From assembly GCA_009740415.1 (NCBI GenBank), contig WOYE01000009.1, positions 682,001-746,000 on the forward strand: DNA of 64,000 nucleotides, in the 5' to 3' direction. The notes beneath the pieces were generated by a model. That model worked only from the letters and a program-made list of their open reading frames with translations, made no database searches and had not been told where the DNA came from. Source of the stretch: Planococcaceae bacterium Storch 2/2-2. Its GTDB lineage: Bacteria > Bacillota > Bacilli > Bacillales_A > Planococcaceae. Positions 54,273 through 62,782 of the stretch are shown piece after piece (position 1 is the stretch's first letter; every line of letters starts with the position of its first letter). The position numbers and the translations under genes are program-made.

Positions 54273-54345
54273 CCAACCGCCTCCTTTTTTCGAATCGTTC
54301 AGAGGACGTTTTTCATGAAAAAAAGGGTGCAACGGACAAAGAAAA

Positions 54346-54370
54346 AAACGACAGCACATGGCTGTCGTTT
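54346..54370 (-). terminator. Terminator after the lipoprotein trio
   Basis: AAACGACAGC paired with GCTGTCGTTT with a run of T's on the minus strand, 4 bases after the last lipoprotein stop. Confidence 0.85.
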
Positions 54371-54374
54371 GATG

Positions 54375-54653
54375 TTACGGCGCGACTTCTCGTTCTTCGT
54401 CATTCGCTTCCGTTTCTCCATCGTCGACATCTCCCGTTTCATCACCGCTCGGTTTGTCGACTTCATTCGTTTCATCGATCGCTTCTGGTTCTTCAACGTC
54501 TTCCGTCTCTGTCGGTTCGACCGGTTCTGCGGGTTCTTCAATACCCGGTGTATCGTTCGGCTCTTCTTCTGGCGTATCGACTTCACCGTCACTGCATGCG
54601 GCGAGCAATAACGTACCGCTCGCAAGTAATGTCATCATCGTTCGTTTTTTCAT
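54375..54653 (-). CDS. Small acidic lipoprotein (92 aa)
   Basis: From the ATG at 54653 after AAGGGGACG. The signal peptide MKKRTMMTLLASGTLLLAAC ends in a lipobox LAAC. The mature part is almost only Glu/Asp/Pro/Thr repeats, a low-complexity spacer rather than a folded domain. It is third of three lipoprotein genes that follow mcrBC-2 with gaps of 15-21 bases, so probably one transcript. It may be a surface linker. Confidence 0.75.
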   Translation of the reverse strand: MKKRTMMTLLASGTLLLAACSDGEVDTPEEEPNDTPGIEEPAEPVEPTETEDVEEPEAIDETNEVDKPSGDETGDVDDGETEANDEEREVAP

Positions 54654-54669
54654 CTCAATCGTCCCCTTT

Positions 54670-55053
54670 TTAGTTGTGGATCGACGGGTGTACCACTTGC
54701 TCGTACGTCTCTCCCGTCGCATCGTCCGTGACAGCTACAACGTCCCACGCATACCCTCGCGCAACGAGTGCTGAATAGACGTCGTGAAATAAATCGTCTA
54801 AACGCGCAGGGTCGTCGAGCACGACATGTACGGTAATTTGGCCTTCTTCAAAAGCGACCGACTGTAAAACGTCACCTTCTGTAATAAAACGTTCGACAAA
54901 CGTATACAAAGTCAATTCTTCGTGCACGCTTTCGTAAACCGAAGGACTCGTTTCAACCGCTTCTACTCCGTTCGGTTCGCTTTCTTGCGTCGTACACGCA
55001 CCGAGTGCGAATCCACTGCACACGGTGACGAGCACGAAAGTACGTCCGTACAT
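54670..55053 (-). CDS. Lipoprotein (127 aa), paralogue of the gene before
   Basis: From the ATG at 55053 (MYGRTFVLVTVCSGFALGAC), with a lipobox LGAC and AAGGAGG upstream. The mature domain LYTFVERFITEGDVLQSVAF, then a run of strands (GQITVHVVLDD) and an 'ALVARGYAWD' turn, is similar to the domain of the lipoprotein at 55075-55677. They are tandem duplicates. Function is unknown. Confidence 0.78.
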   Translation of the reverse strand: MYGRTFVLVTVCSGFALGACTTQESEPNGVEAVETSPSVYESVHEELTLYTFVERFITEGDVLQSVAFEEGQITVHVVLDDPARLDDLFHDVYSALVARGYAWDVVAVTDDATGETYEQVVHPSIHN

Positions 55054-55074
55054 GTCCATTTCCTCCTTCGTCAA

Positions 55075-55677
55075 TTACCGGTTCGCATCGGATTTCGAGC
55101 CACTCGGTACGTCAGGTGCGGTTCCTTCGCCGCTCGTTCCGTCGGCGGGAGTCGCCTTCGTTTCAGACGGTTCTCCTTCACCGGCAAGTTGTGTAGCGAT
55201 CGACTCGAGGCGCATCGCTTCGTCTTCGATGACGTCACGCATGAGCGTTACCGTCGATTCGGTCGTCGTATTGTGCGCGGTGACGCTCGTCCATCCTTCG
55301 GTTGCGCGGAGGCGTTCGGTCACGTCGTTGTAAAAGAGCGCGAACGAAATGTCATCTGGCAAAGCGACGTCAAACGCCACTTCCCCGTCTTTCGCATCGA
55401 CCGCTTCGACACGACCTTCTTCGGAAAGGTTCCGTTCCGCAAACGTCCGTAACGCTTCCGCGTCGTTGACGTCAATAGATGGCTCCGGTTCGGCGACGTC
55501 AATCCCTTTTTCGTTGCCGTCTTCTACATCGAGTGCTTCGTCTTGATCATTCGGATCCGCCGTCTCTTCTTTCGCAGGAGGCGGATTTTTCGTCTCTGGG
55601 GCGTTCGGCGTCGAGTCGTTTCCACAAGCGCCGAGTACGAGTGCGCTGCAGGCGAGTGGAATGAGTAATCGTTTCAT
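55075..55677 (-). CDS. Lipoprotein (200 aa) after McrBC-2
   Basis: The signal peptide MKRLLIPLACSALVLGAC ends in the lipobox. A Pro/Glu linker and a folded domain (LRTFAERNLSEEGRVEAVDA, then GEVAFDVALPDDISFALFYN, TEGWTSVTAH) follow; the tail is low-complexity. It starts 15 bases after the mcrC stop with AAGGAGGG, so it is likely cotranscribed with McrBC-2, an unusual pairing of a cytoplasmic restriction system with surface lipoproteins. Confidence 0.78.
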   Translation of the reverse strand: MKRLLIPLACSALVLGACGNDSTPNAPETKNPPPAKEETADPNDQDEALDVEDGNEKGIDVAEPEPSIDVNDAEALRTFAERNLSEEGRVEAVDAKDGEVAFDVALPDDISFALFYNDVTERLRATEGWTSVTAHNTTTESTVTLMRDVIEDEAMRLESIATQLAGEGEPSETKATPADGTSGEGTAPDVPSGSKSDANR

Positions 55678-55692
55678 CGAATCCCTCCTTAG

Positions 55693-56898
55693 TCATCTCT
55701 TCACGTTTTTTCGACGTTCAAACGATGAAAGAGGCATTTCGTCCATTCCTCCTGGAAGAAAATGTAGGTGAAACGTCACTCGTTCGTTCGCGAACGCGAG
55801 CTTGTTCGCCTCGCGTTGCGCGCTCGGATACAGTAGAACGACGTCGCGTGCGCCGTACCGTTCCGCATACGCATGCAGTTGGTACATGTCGTTTCGGTCG
55901 ACACCGTACGACCGACCGCGTGAGGCGCTCACTTTTTTCCATTTCGCATCGCAAACGATGACGTCGCCCCCTTTTCGCACGACGAGATCGGGGCGTAAAG
56001 TGAAATGACCGTCGACGAGCGAATGCGTCGACTCTTGAAACGAGGCGGTCCAACCGTTCGCTTCATACGCTTTCGCAACGGTCCGACAAGCGTATCGCTC
56101 AAACAGATGGGGCAAACGAATGAGCGCGCTCGGTAACGCGTCGCGTCCTCGGATAAAGCGAGTATCGGTATCCGAAAGCAACAAACGAGCGTAATGAAGA
56201 GCACGCTCGTACGTTTCATTCGGTGGCGCAAGAAGCGGGTCGATCCGCCCTGTTTCATCGATCGAACGGAACGTACCGACGAGTAACCGGTCGGCGCGGT
56301 TTCGGTACGCCTCGTGACGACGTGCGACGAGTAGCGCACGTTTCAACAACCGATGCGCCGCTCGCTCGTTCGTCCAGTCGTCCGCTTTCGTGAAAAATTG
56401 GTCCCGCCGCCCGCACGTCTTCGCAAGCGTCGCTTGCCAGTCGATCGCACCGCGGATGACGCCGCGGTTACGAGACGTCCGTTCATACGTCCCGACGAGT
56501 CCGCATCGCGCGAGTCGTTCGGTCGCACGGACGAATGCGTCGATGACGAACGTGGCAAGTGACTCATGAGATGTCGCTTGTGCCGCATCTTCTCGTAAAA
56601 CGCGTGGAACGACGTCTGCGCCGTTCACCATGTCCCACAAATACGCGCGGCTCTCTTCTCGGGTTGACCCGATGTTCGGCAACAGTTCCACGACCGTTTC
56701 TCCGAGGCGAAAGAGACCAGCGTACGGACCGATACGGACGACGAACCCGGTCCGCCTTCGTTCGAATATGAAAAGATCCCTTGGCACGCACCCGCTCATC
56801 GCGAGCGCTTCAATCGCTCGGTACGTTCGTTCGGAAATGCGCGTCACCCCATCTTGTGCGAACCGACCGAGACGTTCGCCTTCCTTCCACTCATACAC
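55693..56898 (-). CDS. mcrC: McrC-like restriction nuclease (McrBC system 2)
   Basis: About 401 residues from the GTG at 56898, which follows GGAGTG by 7 bases and overlaps the mcrB stop by 8 bases. The N-terminal region and the nuclease core fit McrC: LRPDLVVRKGG with VIVCDAKWKK (PD-x-n-D-A-K), then MYQLHAYAERYGARDVVLLYP. It is markedly more GC-rich than McrBC-1 and only distantly related, so the two systems came separately. Confidence 0.9.
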   Translation of the reverse strand: MYEWKEGERLGRFAQDGVTRISERTYRAIEALAMSGCVPRDLFIFERRRTGFVVRIGPYAGLFRLGETVVELLPNIGSTREESRAYLWDMVNGADVVPRVLREDAAQATSHESLATFVIDAFVRATERLARCGLVGTYERTSRNRGVIRGAIDWQATLAKTCGRRDQFFTKADDWTNERAAHRLLKRALLVARRHEAYRNRADRLLVGTFRSIDETGRIDPLLAPPNETYERALHYARLLLSDTDTRFIRGRDALPSALIRLPHLFERYACRTVAKAYEANGWTASFQESTHSLVDGHFTLRPDLVVRKGGDVIVCDAKWKKVSASRGRSYGVDRNDMYQLHAYAERYGARDVVLLYPSAQREANKLAFANERVTFHLHFLPGGMDEMPLSSFERRKNVKR

Positions 56899-58801
56899 GT
56901 TCGTACACTCCGACGTAACTCGCTTCTTCGTAAAACGCATCCGGTTGGACGACGTACCGTTCGTCAATCAATGGCACGTCCGCTCCGAAAAAGAGGTCTT
57001 CCGGCGGTGTATAGACGGTGACGAATTGGTGTTGAGTCGGTTTCGCCCCGTCCGCTAAAACGAGACGAACGAGCGATTCATCGAAAGCGAACGTTTCAAA
57101 GAGCGCTGGGACGACCGCCGTTTTAAATAGATGGGCGAGTCGCTCGAGCGACGGATCGTCGATCAGTTCGGTGAAATACGCATGTCCGATGACCGCTTCT
57201 TTTCCGCCGAGCGCAAACAGTCGTTCGTTCATCGTCGAAATAAGCCGGTACACGTCGATCGACCCGACTGTAACCCCTTTTAGAAGGGATACGTTCGGCT
57301 CGCGGGCGATGAAGCGGAAGCGGCGACGAAACGCATCGTCTAACGGAGCGAGCGTCCGGTCCGACGTATTCATCGTCCCGATAACGTACACGTTTTGCGG
57401 CACGCCGAACGATTCGCCGGAATGCGGCAAGCGGACGGTGAGCGCTTCTTTCGCACCGAGTCGTTTCGTCGGTTCGAGCACCGTTAACAATTCCCCGAAC
57501 ACACTCGTCACGTTCGCGCGGTTCAACTCGTCGATGATCATGACGAACCGTTCGTGAGGAAGCGCTTTTGCACGTGCGCATAACTGTTTCATCGGCCCGT
57601 CGACGACGCGATACGACACGTCGGACGTTTCGAGCGTCGGGCGGATTCCTTCCATCCATTCTTCGTATCCGACGTTCGCATGAAATGTGACGAATTCGAC
57701 CATCCCTTCGTCGACGTACGACCGGTACCGTTCAAAAATCGACCGCTCGTCGTCCGGCGTCACGTCACGAAACGCTTTTTTCTCGACGAGAGCGACCGCC
57801 ATCCGAATGGCGTCGTACGTTTTTCCCGTACCCGGTGGCCCGTGCAAAATGACGTTTTGATCGGTATGAAGGCGCGCCCCTTCTACGAGCAACGCATACC
57901 AATCGGCTAAATAACCGACGGCCGTACGAAGGGCGTCAAACAACGCATCGTTCGGAATCGCCCGTTCCATCGCTTCTCGTTCTGTCAGTTCGTACACGAT
58001 GCACAACCGGTCAAACGCCCCGCGGTCGATACGCTCTTGAGCGTTCACGAGCGCTTCTCGGTCGCTCGGGTCGTACATCGTCTCATCGACGAAAATCGTC
58101 CACCGCGCCCGCTCATCGAGCATCGCAAATTGCGTGACGAAGTTGAGTGGGCCGCCGTACGGTCCATCGGTCGTTCGTTCTAAGGCGAGGACGAGGCGCA
58201 ATTGTGAGCCGCTGTCGTCCCGATCGGCCACCCATTGGAGCCGAGCGTGCGGGGCATCGTGCCAACCGGTGAAAAATGAAGAAAGCGGGGATGTCCCTCG
58301 CTTCACGACGAGCCCTTCTTCGGAAGCGAGTTCAGTCGCTACTTCATGAAAAGCCGCTTCCCCTCGTTCCATCGGGATCCGGTCCGCAAGCGCATCGAAC
58401 ACGTCACGTACCGACGACCGGCGAAAGAGCGCGCGGTACGGACCGTCTAAAAAGTCGAGCAACGTCTCTACTCGATAGACAGTACCGTCCGTTCCTGTAA
58501 AGGACTCTTCTTCGAACACGTCCGGACGTTCGAGCGCACCGCCGAACTCTCCCGGATACGTCACGCGACGCCGTTGGTCTGGCATATGGCGCACGTACCG
58601 GTACGTGCCGTCTGGATGGTCAGCGTTCACCGTTTGGGAAATGCGCGACGCTTGAACCGGATGACCGAGCAACGCTTCCGCTCGCTTACGAATGACAGCC
58701 TGCACGAGCGCCGCATCCTCCGCTTCATTCAACTCACCCGCTTGCCACCGCTCGTACGCAAGCATCACCGCACTCCACCAAATCGCTTCATTTTCCGTCA
58801 T
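56891..58801 (-). CDS. mcrB: McrB-like AAA+ GTPase (McrBC system 2)
   Basis: About 636 residues from the ATG at 58801 (AAAGGAG upstream). A 300-residue N-terminal recognition part precedes the AAA+ motor: HGPPGTGKT (lysine 327), FVMIIDELNRANVTSVFGEL, GTMNTSDRTLAPLDDAFRRR. The N-terminus is unlike that of McrB-1, so the two systems probably recognise different modified DNA. A promoter lies at 58825-58853 (TTGATG, 17 bases, TATGAT). Confidence 0.92.
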   Translation of the reverse strand: MTENEAIWWSAVMLAYERWQAGELNEAEDAALVQAVIRKRAEALLGHPVQASRISQTVNADHPDGTYRYVRHMPDQRRRVTYPGEFGGALERPDVFEEESFTGTDGTVYRVETLLDFLDGPYRALFRRSSVRDVFDALADRIPMERGEAAFHEVATELASEEGLVVKRGTSPLSSFFTGWHDAPHARLQWVADRDDSGSQLRLVLALERTTDGPYGGPLNFVTQFAMLDERARWTIFVDETMYDPSDREALVNAQERIDRGAFDRLCIVYELTEREAMERAIPNDALFDALRTAVGYLADWYALLVEGARLHTDQNVILHGPPGTGKTYDAIRMAVALVEKKAFRDVTPDDERSIFERYRSYVDEGMVEFVTFHANVGYEEWMEGIRPTLETSDVSYRVVDGPMKQLCARAKALPHERFVMIIDELNRANVTSVFGELLTVLEPTKRLGAKEALTVRLPHSGESFGVPQNVYVIGTMNTSDRTLAPLDDAFRRRFRFIAREPNVSLLKGVTVGSIDVYRLISTMNERLFALGGKEAVIGHAYFTELIDDPSLERLAHLFKTAVVPALFETFAFDESLVRLVLADGAKPTQHQFVTVYTPPEDLFFGADVPLIDERYVVQPDAFYEEASYVGVYERV

Positions 58802-58824
58802 ACGACTCACTCCTTTTTGTCGTT

Positions 58825-58853
58825 ATCATACCCGACGGCACCCGATCCATCAA
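58825..58853 (-). promoter_or_regulatory. Promoter of mcrBC-2
   Basis: Minus strand TTGATG (58848-58853), spacer of exactly 17, TATGAT (58825-58830), about 24 bases before the start codon. Confidence 0.7.
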
Positions 58854-58880
58854 GCGTTTCAGACAGTGTGGCCCAACAAA

Positions 58881-58915
58881 AAAGTCGCACGACGAGCGTC
58901 ATGCGACTCCACTTT
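58881..58915 (-). terminator. Terminator of the MFS exporter gene
   Basis: AGTCGCA paired with TGCGACT, with T's on the minus strand; it also works in the other direction. Confidence 0.7.
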
Positions 58916-58948
58916 TTCCCCATCAAGGTGAGACGTTACTTCGTTTTT

Positions 58949-60115
58949 TCAATGATTCCTCAACTGTCGTTTCTCCTGAGAAAGAACAACTGTCGTCACA
59001 CCCATTCCCATTAAAAGAACGAGTAAGAGAAGCCAACTCGTCGTAAATGAACCAGTCGTGTCAACGAGTTGACCGACAACTGCCGGCCCGAACGCACCGA
59101 CGATAAACCCACCACTTTGAACGACTGCTGAAAATCGAACAGCTTCGTCTGGCGTTTGTGCGTAAGCCGCCGGCCAGCTCAACGTTAACGGAAACAGGCC
59201 TCCTGCGCCGATCCCTAGCAAAATAACCGCAACGATTGGAAACCCGCTAAGCAAGACAAGGACACCAGCAGCTTCAGCACCGATACAAAAAAGAAGTGCT
59301 GGATAAAACATATCGCGCCGGGCCACCCACTGCGGGAGAAACCAACTGACAGGTAATTGAATGAGCGTAAAAGCTGTTACATACCAACCCGACGCAACTG
59401 ACGTCCAACCGAGAGACACTACAAATGGCGCAAGCCACGCAGTCCATGAATAAAAAAGAGCTGCCATACTGGCGAACATCCCCATCTGTACATAAACGAA
59501 CCGTGGAACCGCAGCGTGCGGTCGATCATTTTGCTGTCTCGTCGAACGAGTCGGGCGTGGACCGAGCAACGGAAATAGGACGATGAGCGCAAATAAAGCA
59601 AAAATCGACCAACTCCCTAAAGCATACTGCCACGCGCCGAGTCGTCTTTCGAGAGATGCAGAAACGCTCGCTGCTAAAGCTGCTCCCGCGATCATTGCAA
59701 CCGAATACACACTCATCAATGAAGCGACGTGAGAAGTGCATTGCTTGATCCACCCAATGATAAGCGGGCTCGCCACTCCAATTCCGATGCCCGCTACGAT
59801 TGCTGTAGCAAATAAAACACTCGGTGAAGAAACGAACGCACGTGTCACTGTTGCTCCCCCAATCAAGCCGACCGCATAAAACAGCGCCCGTTCTAAACCG
59901 AAGCGAGCTTGCCACGCGGTCGCACGCAGTGAGAAAATCCCCATACATAAAACCGGTATGACCGTTAAACTGCTAACGACGACGTGCGACCAACCGAACG
60001 TTTCCTGTATTTCGTTCGTCAACGGACCGACGGATGTAATCGCCGGACGCATGTTTAAAGCGACCAAAACTATTATTCCGTACATCGACCATCTTGACAT
60101 AGACACTCGTTTCAT
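58949..60115 (-). CDS. CynX/NimT-family MFS transporter
   Basis: 388 residues with twelve hydrophobic helices. The N-terminal LNMRPAITSVGPL is the hallmark of the cyanate/2-nitroimidazole (CynX/NimT) branch of the major facilitator superfamily. The gene is divergent from a LysR regulator, which usually controls such an exporter. The exact substrate cannot be read from sequence. Confidence 0.86.
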   Translation of the reverse strand: MKRVSMSRWSMYGIIVLVALNMRPAITSVGPLTNEIQETFGWSHVVVSSLTVIPVLCMGIFSLRATAWQARFGLERALFYAVGLIGGATVTRAFVSSPSVLFATAIVAGIGIGVASPLIIGWIKQCTSHVASLMSVYSVAMIAGAALAASVSASLERRLGAWQYALGSWSIFALFALIVLFPLLGPRPTRSTRQQNDRPHAAVPRFVYVQMGMFASMAALFYSWTAWLAPFVVSLGWTSVASGWYVTAFTLIQLPVSWFLPQWVARRDMFYPALLFCIGAEAAGVLVLLSGFPIVAVILLGIGAGGLFPLTLSWPAAYAQTPDEAVRFSAVVQSGGFIVGAFGPAVVGQLVDTTGSFTTSWLLLLVLLMGMGVTTVVLSQEKRQLRNH

Positions 60116-60143
60116 AACAATCCCCTCCTTTCTTCGCTTCTTT

Positions 60144-60178
60144 ATCGTATGCCTTACCTTTTCATAGAGCCATACGAT
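60144..60178. promoter_or_regulatory. Interrupted palindrome in the divergent LysR/MFS region
   Basis: ATCGTATG and CATACGAT, 19 bases apart, in the 111-base region between the two divergent genes, plus TATAAT at 60182 and 60207. It would fit a LysR-type operator acting on both promoters. Confidence 0.5.
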
Positions 60179-60226
60179 TGTTATAATACATTCGATAGGA
60201 TTTAACTATAATGAAGGAGAGTTGCT

Positions 60227-61114
60227 ATGGAACTGCGCCATTTACGTTATTTCATTACATTGTACGAAGAGCTTCATTTTACCGAGGCGGCTTTCACGCT
60301 CGGTATTTCTCAACCTACGTTAAGCCAACAAATCCGTGTACTCGAAGACGCAGTCGGTGCGCCTCTTTTCCATCGACGAGGCCGAACGATTGCCCCAACT
60401 GAAGCGGGAAAGATTTTGTACGAGCATGCGACACAGATCACCCGAGAACTCGCCTACGCCAATGAAGCAATTCAAGACGTAACCGCCGGTGCTCGCGGGC
60501 TAATCCGCGTCGCAGCGCTTCCATCAGATCTCGACTATCGGCTCACCGATGCACTCGTCGCATTCGACAAACGATTTCCTCAAGTCCACGTCCGCATCTT
60601 TCCATCCGTCCAGATTGCCGAACAAGTGATGAATGATGAGGCGGACATTGGTATCGGGCTCGTTCAACCTGCGACGTCGTCACTCGTCATCGAACCTTTT
60701 TACGAAGAGACATATTCGTTATACGTCCATACGAGCGATCCGTTAGCAACGCGATCATCCGTCACGATTGACGACGTTGCACAATCCGACCTTCTTCTCT
60801 TCCCACCAGGTTTTACAGGAAGGCAATTGCTCGACGATTGGGCAAGTGAACGAGGCTTTACCCTGGCACCAAAGATGGAAACCGGTTCAGCGACCTCGCT
60901 CTTACAGCTCGTCAACCGGGCAGTTGGTACGACGATTCAACCCGCTTCGTTGATCAACTTACCGATCAATGAATCCGTCCGCGCCATCCCGATTGACGAC
61001 GGACCCGTAAGAGAGCTCGCCTTGCTTTATCGATCCGATCATTATCAAACGCGTGCGAAGCGAGCACTGCTTCAACAGTTACTCGAAACATTCCATGCGC
61101 CCCGTCCGTCCTAA
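60227..61114 (+). CDS. LysR-family regulator
   Basis: 295 residues. The N-terminal winged HTH (ELRHLRYFITLYEELHFTEA; QPTLSQQIRVLEDAVGAPLF) is typical of LysR. The C-terminal periplasmic-binding-like effector domain runs from about 90 (GLIRVAALPS). LysR tetramers bind T-N11-A sites and respond to a small molecule; here the divergent MFS exporter is the natural target. AAGGAGAG upstream. Confidence 0.92.
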   Translation: MELRHLRYFITLYEELHFTEAAFTLGISQPTLSQQIRVLEDAVGAPLFHRRGRTIAPTEAGKILYEHATQITRELAYANEAIQDVTAGARGLIRVAALPSDLDYRLTDALVAFDKRFPQVHVRIFPSVQIAEQVMNDEADIGIGLVQPATSSLVIEPFYEETYSLYVHTSDPLATRSSVTIDDVAQSDLLLFPPGFTGRQLLDDWASERGFTLAPKMETGSATSLLQLVNRAVGTTIQPASLINLPINESVRAIPIDDGPVRELALLYRSDHYQTRAKRALLQQLLETFHAPRPS

Positions 61115-61401
61115 AATCAGTTGACAAGTCGTCAACGTTCTTTCAAAATAGTAAGTTCAAGGAAAAGGATGACGATGGACGAATACGAAACGAGAACATG
61201 CTCGATCGGTCGTCGGCGACATACGAATCGAAGGGACGGTATGCGACCGCACCTTCTTCGCCATTTTTTGCTCAACCGCTGCCGTAAGCGGAAAAGCAAC
61301 TGGACCGATTCGTTCTTCGTGATCTCATTCGTCTCTCATCGTTCTCATTGGTTAGGGGTCGGGTCGATTCATCACCCGACGGACAAAGGAGACATCTCAT
61401 T
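61115..61401. other. Intergenic stretch before the PAP2 gene
   Basis: No convincing gene. A short frame with no start reads GDIRIEGTVCDRTFFAIFCS around 61215-61310 and could be degraded coding sequence, but it is too short to name. Confidence 0.4.
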
Positions 61402-62121
61402 GTGAAACTATTATTTAATGATCCGGACGCGCGTTTTGCCAAACGGCATGCGCTCGTCGCACTACTAGCGCTCAATGCGTTCGTACTGTTTTATTTCATC
61501 ATCGCGACCGCAGACGGCGTCCCTTCGTTCGATTCGTATTGGACGGAGACGATGCATCAGTCGGAGCGCGCCTTGTTAACGACGCTCGCTCTCATCTTCA
61601 CCGCGCTCGGTGACGTCAAATGGATGGCGGTCTTAACACTCATTACCGCGATCATCGCGTACCGGTACAAAGCGTGGGATGGCCTCGCGATGATTTTGTT
61701 GACGAGCAGTGGATTCGTCGCATCGAACATCGTAGCGAAATGGCTCATCGACCGCCCCCGCCCGCCGTTTGAAGCGGAGCGGATCGTCGACGTCTTCGGC
61801 TCGAGTTTCCCGAGCGGCCATACGATGGGAAGCGTCGCCATGTACGGCTTATTCGCCTGGTTGGCGTACCGATTGCTTGCGCCGAGTGCGAAACGAACGA
61901 TTCTCATCCTCGTGCTCGCCCTCTTACCCGTCGGCGTCGCTTGGAGCCGCACGTACTTGCTCGCTCACTACGCGACCGACGTACTCGCCGGCGCCTCACT
62001 CAGCATCGCCGTCATCGCGGTCGCAACAGGCATCACCCGCTACTACGTCTACAAAAAAACACCACGTCTCCGCTACGGTTCCTACCGCCCGGACACGTAC
62101 AAAACCCAGAGCGCTGAATAA
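61402..62121 (+). CDS. PAP2-family membrane phosphatase
   Basis: About 239 residues from the GTG at 61402 (AAAGGAGA upstream; earlier in-frame codons give a charged leader). Six membrane helices. The three PAP2 motifs are present: KWLIDRPRP (K-x6-RP), PSGHTMG and SRTYLLAHYATDVLAG (SR-x5-H-x3-D). The active site faces outside and removes phosphate from lipid phosphates such as undecaprenyl pyrophosphate or phosphatidylglycerophosphate. Confidence 0.9.
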   Translation: MKLLFNDPDARFAKRHALVALLALNAFVLFYFIIATADGVPSFDSYWTETMHQSERALLTTLALIFTALGDVKWMAVLTLITAIIAYRYKAWDGLAMILLTSSGFVASNIVAKWLIDRPRPPFEAERIVDVFGSSFPSGHTMGSVAMYGLFAWLAYRLLAPSAKRTILILVLALLPVGVAWSRTYLLAHYATDVLAGASLSIAVIAVATGITRYYVYKKTPRLRYGSYRPDTYKTQSAE

Positions 62122-62134
62122 TCAGTGCTGGCAC

Positions 62135-62176
62135 CCCAAAAGTTATTTTGATTCTAACTTTTGGGGTGCTTTTTAT
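62135..62176 (+). terminator. Terminator after the PAP2 gene
   Basis: GCACCCCAAAAGTTA paired with TAACTTTTGGGGTGC, then T's. Confidence 0.9.
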
Positions 62177-62318
62177 CTAAAGAGGGGGAAGCCTAGCAAT
62201 CGGTTTAACAAGAAAAACCGAAACTTTATTGATGATTACAACGAGCTGAGTAAAAAATAATCAAATGCTCTCTTTTAAGAGATACTACCTGCTTAGAAAC
62301 GGTTCATTCAAGTTGCAT

Positions 62319-62362
62319 CTTGCTCTTTACATGCATCAATCTTGCTCTTTACATGCATCAAT
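62319..62362 (+). repeat. Direct tandem 22-bp repeat (two copies)
   Basis: CTTGCTCTTTACATGCATCAAT occurs twice with no spacer (62319-62340 and 62341-62362). It lies in a gene-free stretch (62177-62398) and is too short for a CRISPR unit. It is probably a simple duplication. Confidence 0.75.
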
Positions 62363-62398
62363 CGGTCTCATGATTGTTCGACTTCATGAACAATTTAA

Positions 62399-62695
62399 TA
62401 TAAGTACCTTACGAAAATTGTTATAAAAAGTCTCCTTACTTCGGGTCATTCCGCAGATGAATTTGCCCAAGTGGAAATCCTCTTCGATGACAAATACGAA
62501 TATCGAACGTTCGCAACGATTGAAGAACGTGGTGGAAGTGATTTCACGTATACGAGTATTACAGCGATCGAGCCGTTAAAAAATGGCACGCTTCACTTTT
62601 TAGCTGAAGTTCCTGAAGAGGTAGCAAATGGATCCGAACCACTCGTCGTCACGATTGCAGTGAACGGCCAATCATTTGAACACCGTATCCGATAA
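62399..62695 (+). pseudogene. 3' remnant of a secreted or lipoprotein gene
   Basis: The frame is open from a stop at 62396 and encodes TSGHSADEFAQVEILFDDKY, then strands (FTYTSITAIEPLKNGTLHFL, PLVVTIAVNGQS). The only start candidate is a GTG at 62471 with no ribosome site, so it is more likely a truncated end of a beta-rich protein. Confidence 0.55.
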
Positions 62696-62696
62696 A

Positions 62697-62731
62697 AAAT
62701 CCCCTCGCTGACATCGTCAATGAGGGGATTT
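62697..62731 (-). terminator. Terminator of the Ltp-domain gene
   Basis: AATCCCCTC paired with GAGGGGATT, with T's on the minus strand, 52 bases after the Ltp gene; it also lies just after the remnant's stop. Confidence 0.75.
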
Positions 62732-62782
62732 GCAATGGTCTCAAAACCATATTTTCTTGTAATTGGTTCAACGTATCGGTCA

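Noticed and set aside
61121-61405. 94-codon frame upstream of the PAP2 gene
   Set aside because: Arg-rich out-of-frame look, ribosome site of PAP2 lies in it, no family resemblance.
62319-62362. CRISPR-like tandem repeat
   Set aside because: Only two 22-bp copies, no spacers and no cas genes nearby.
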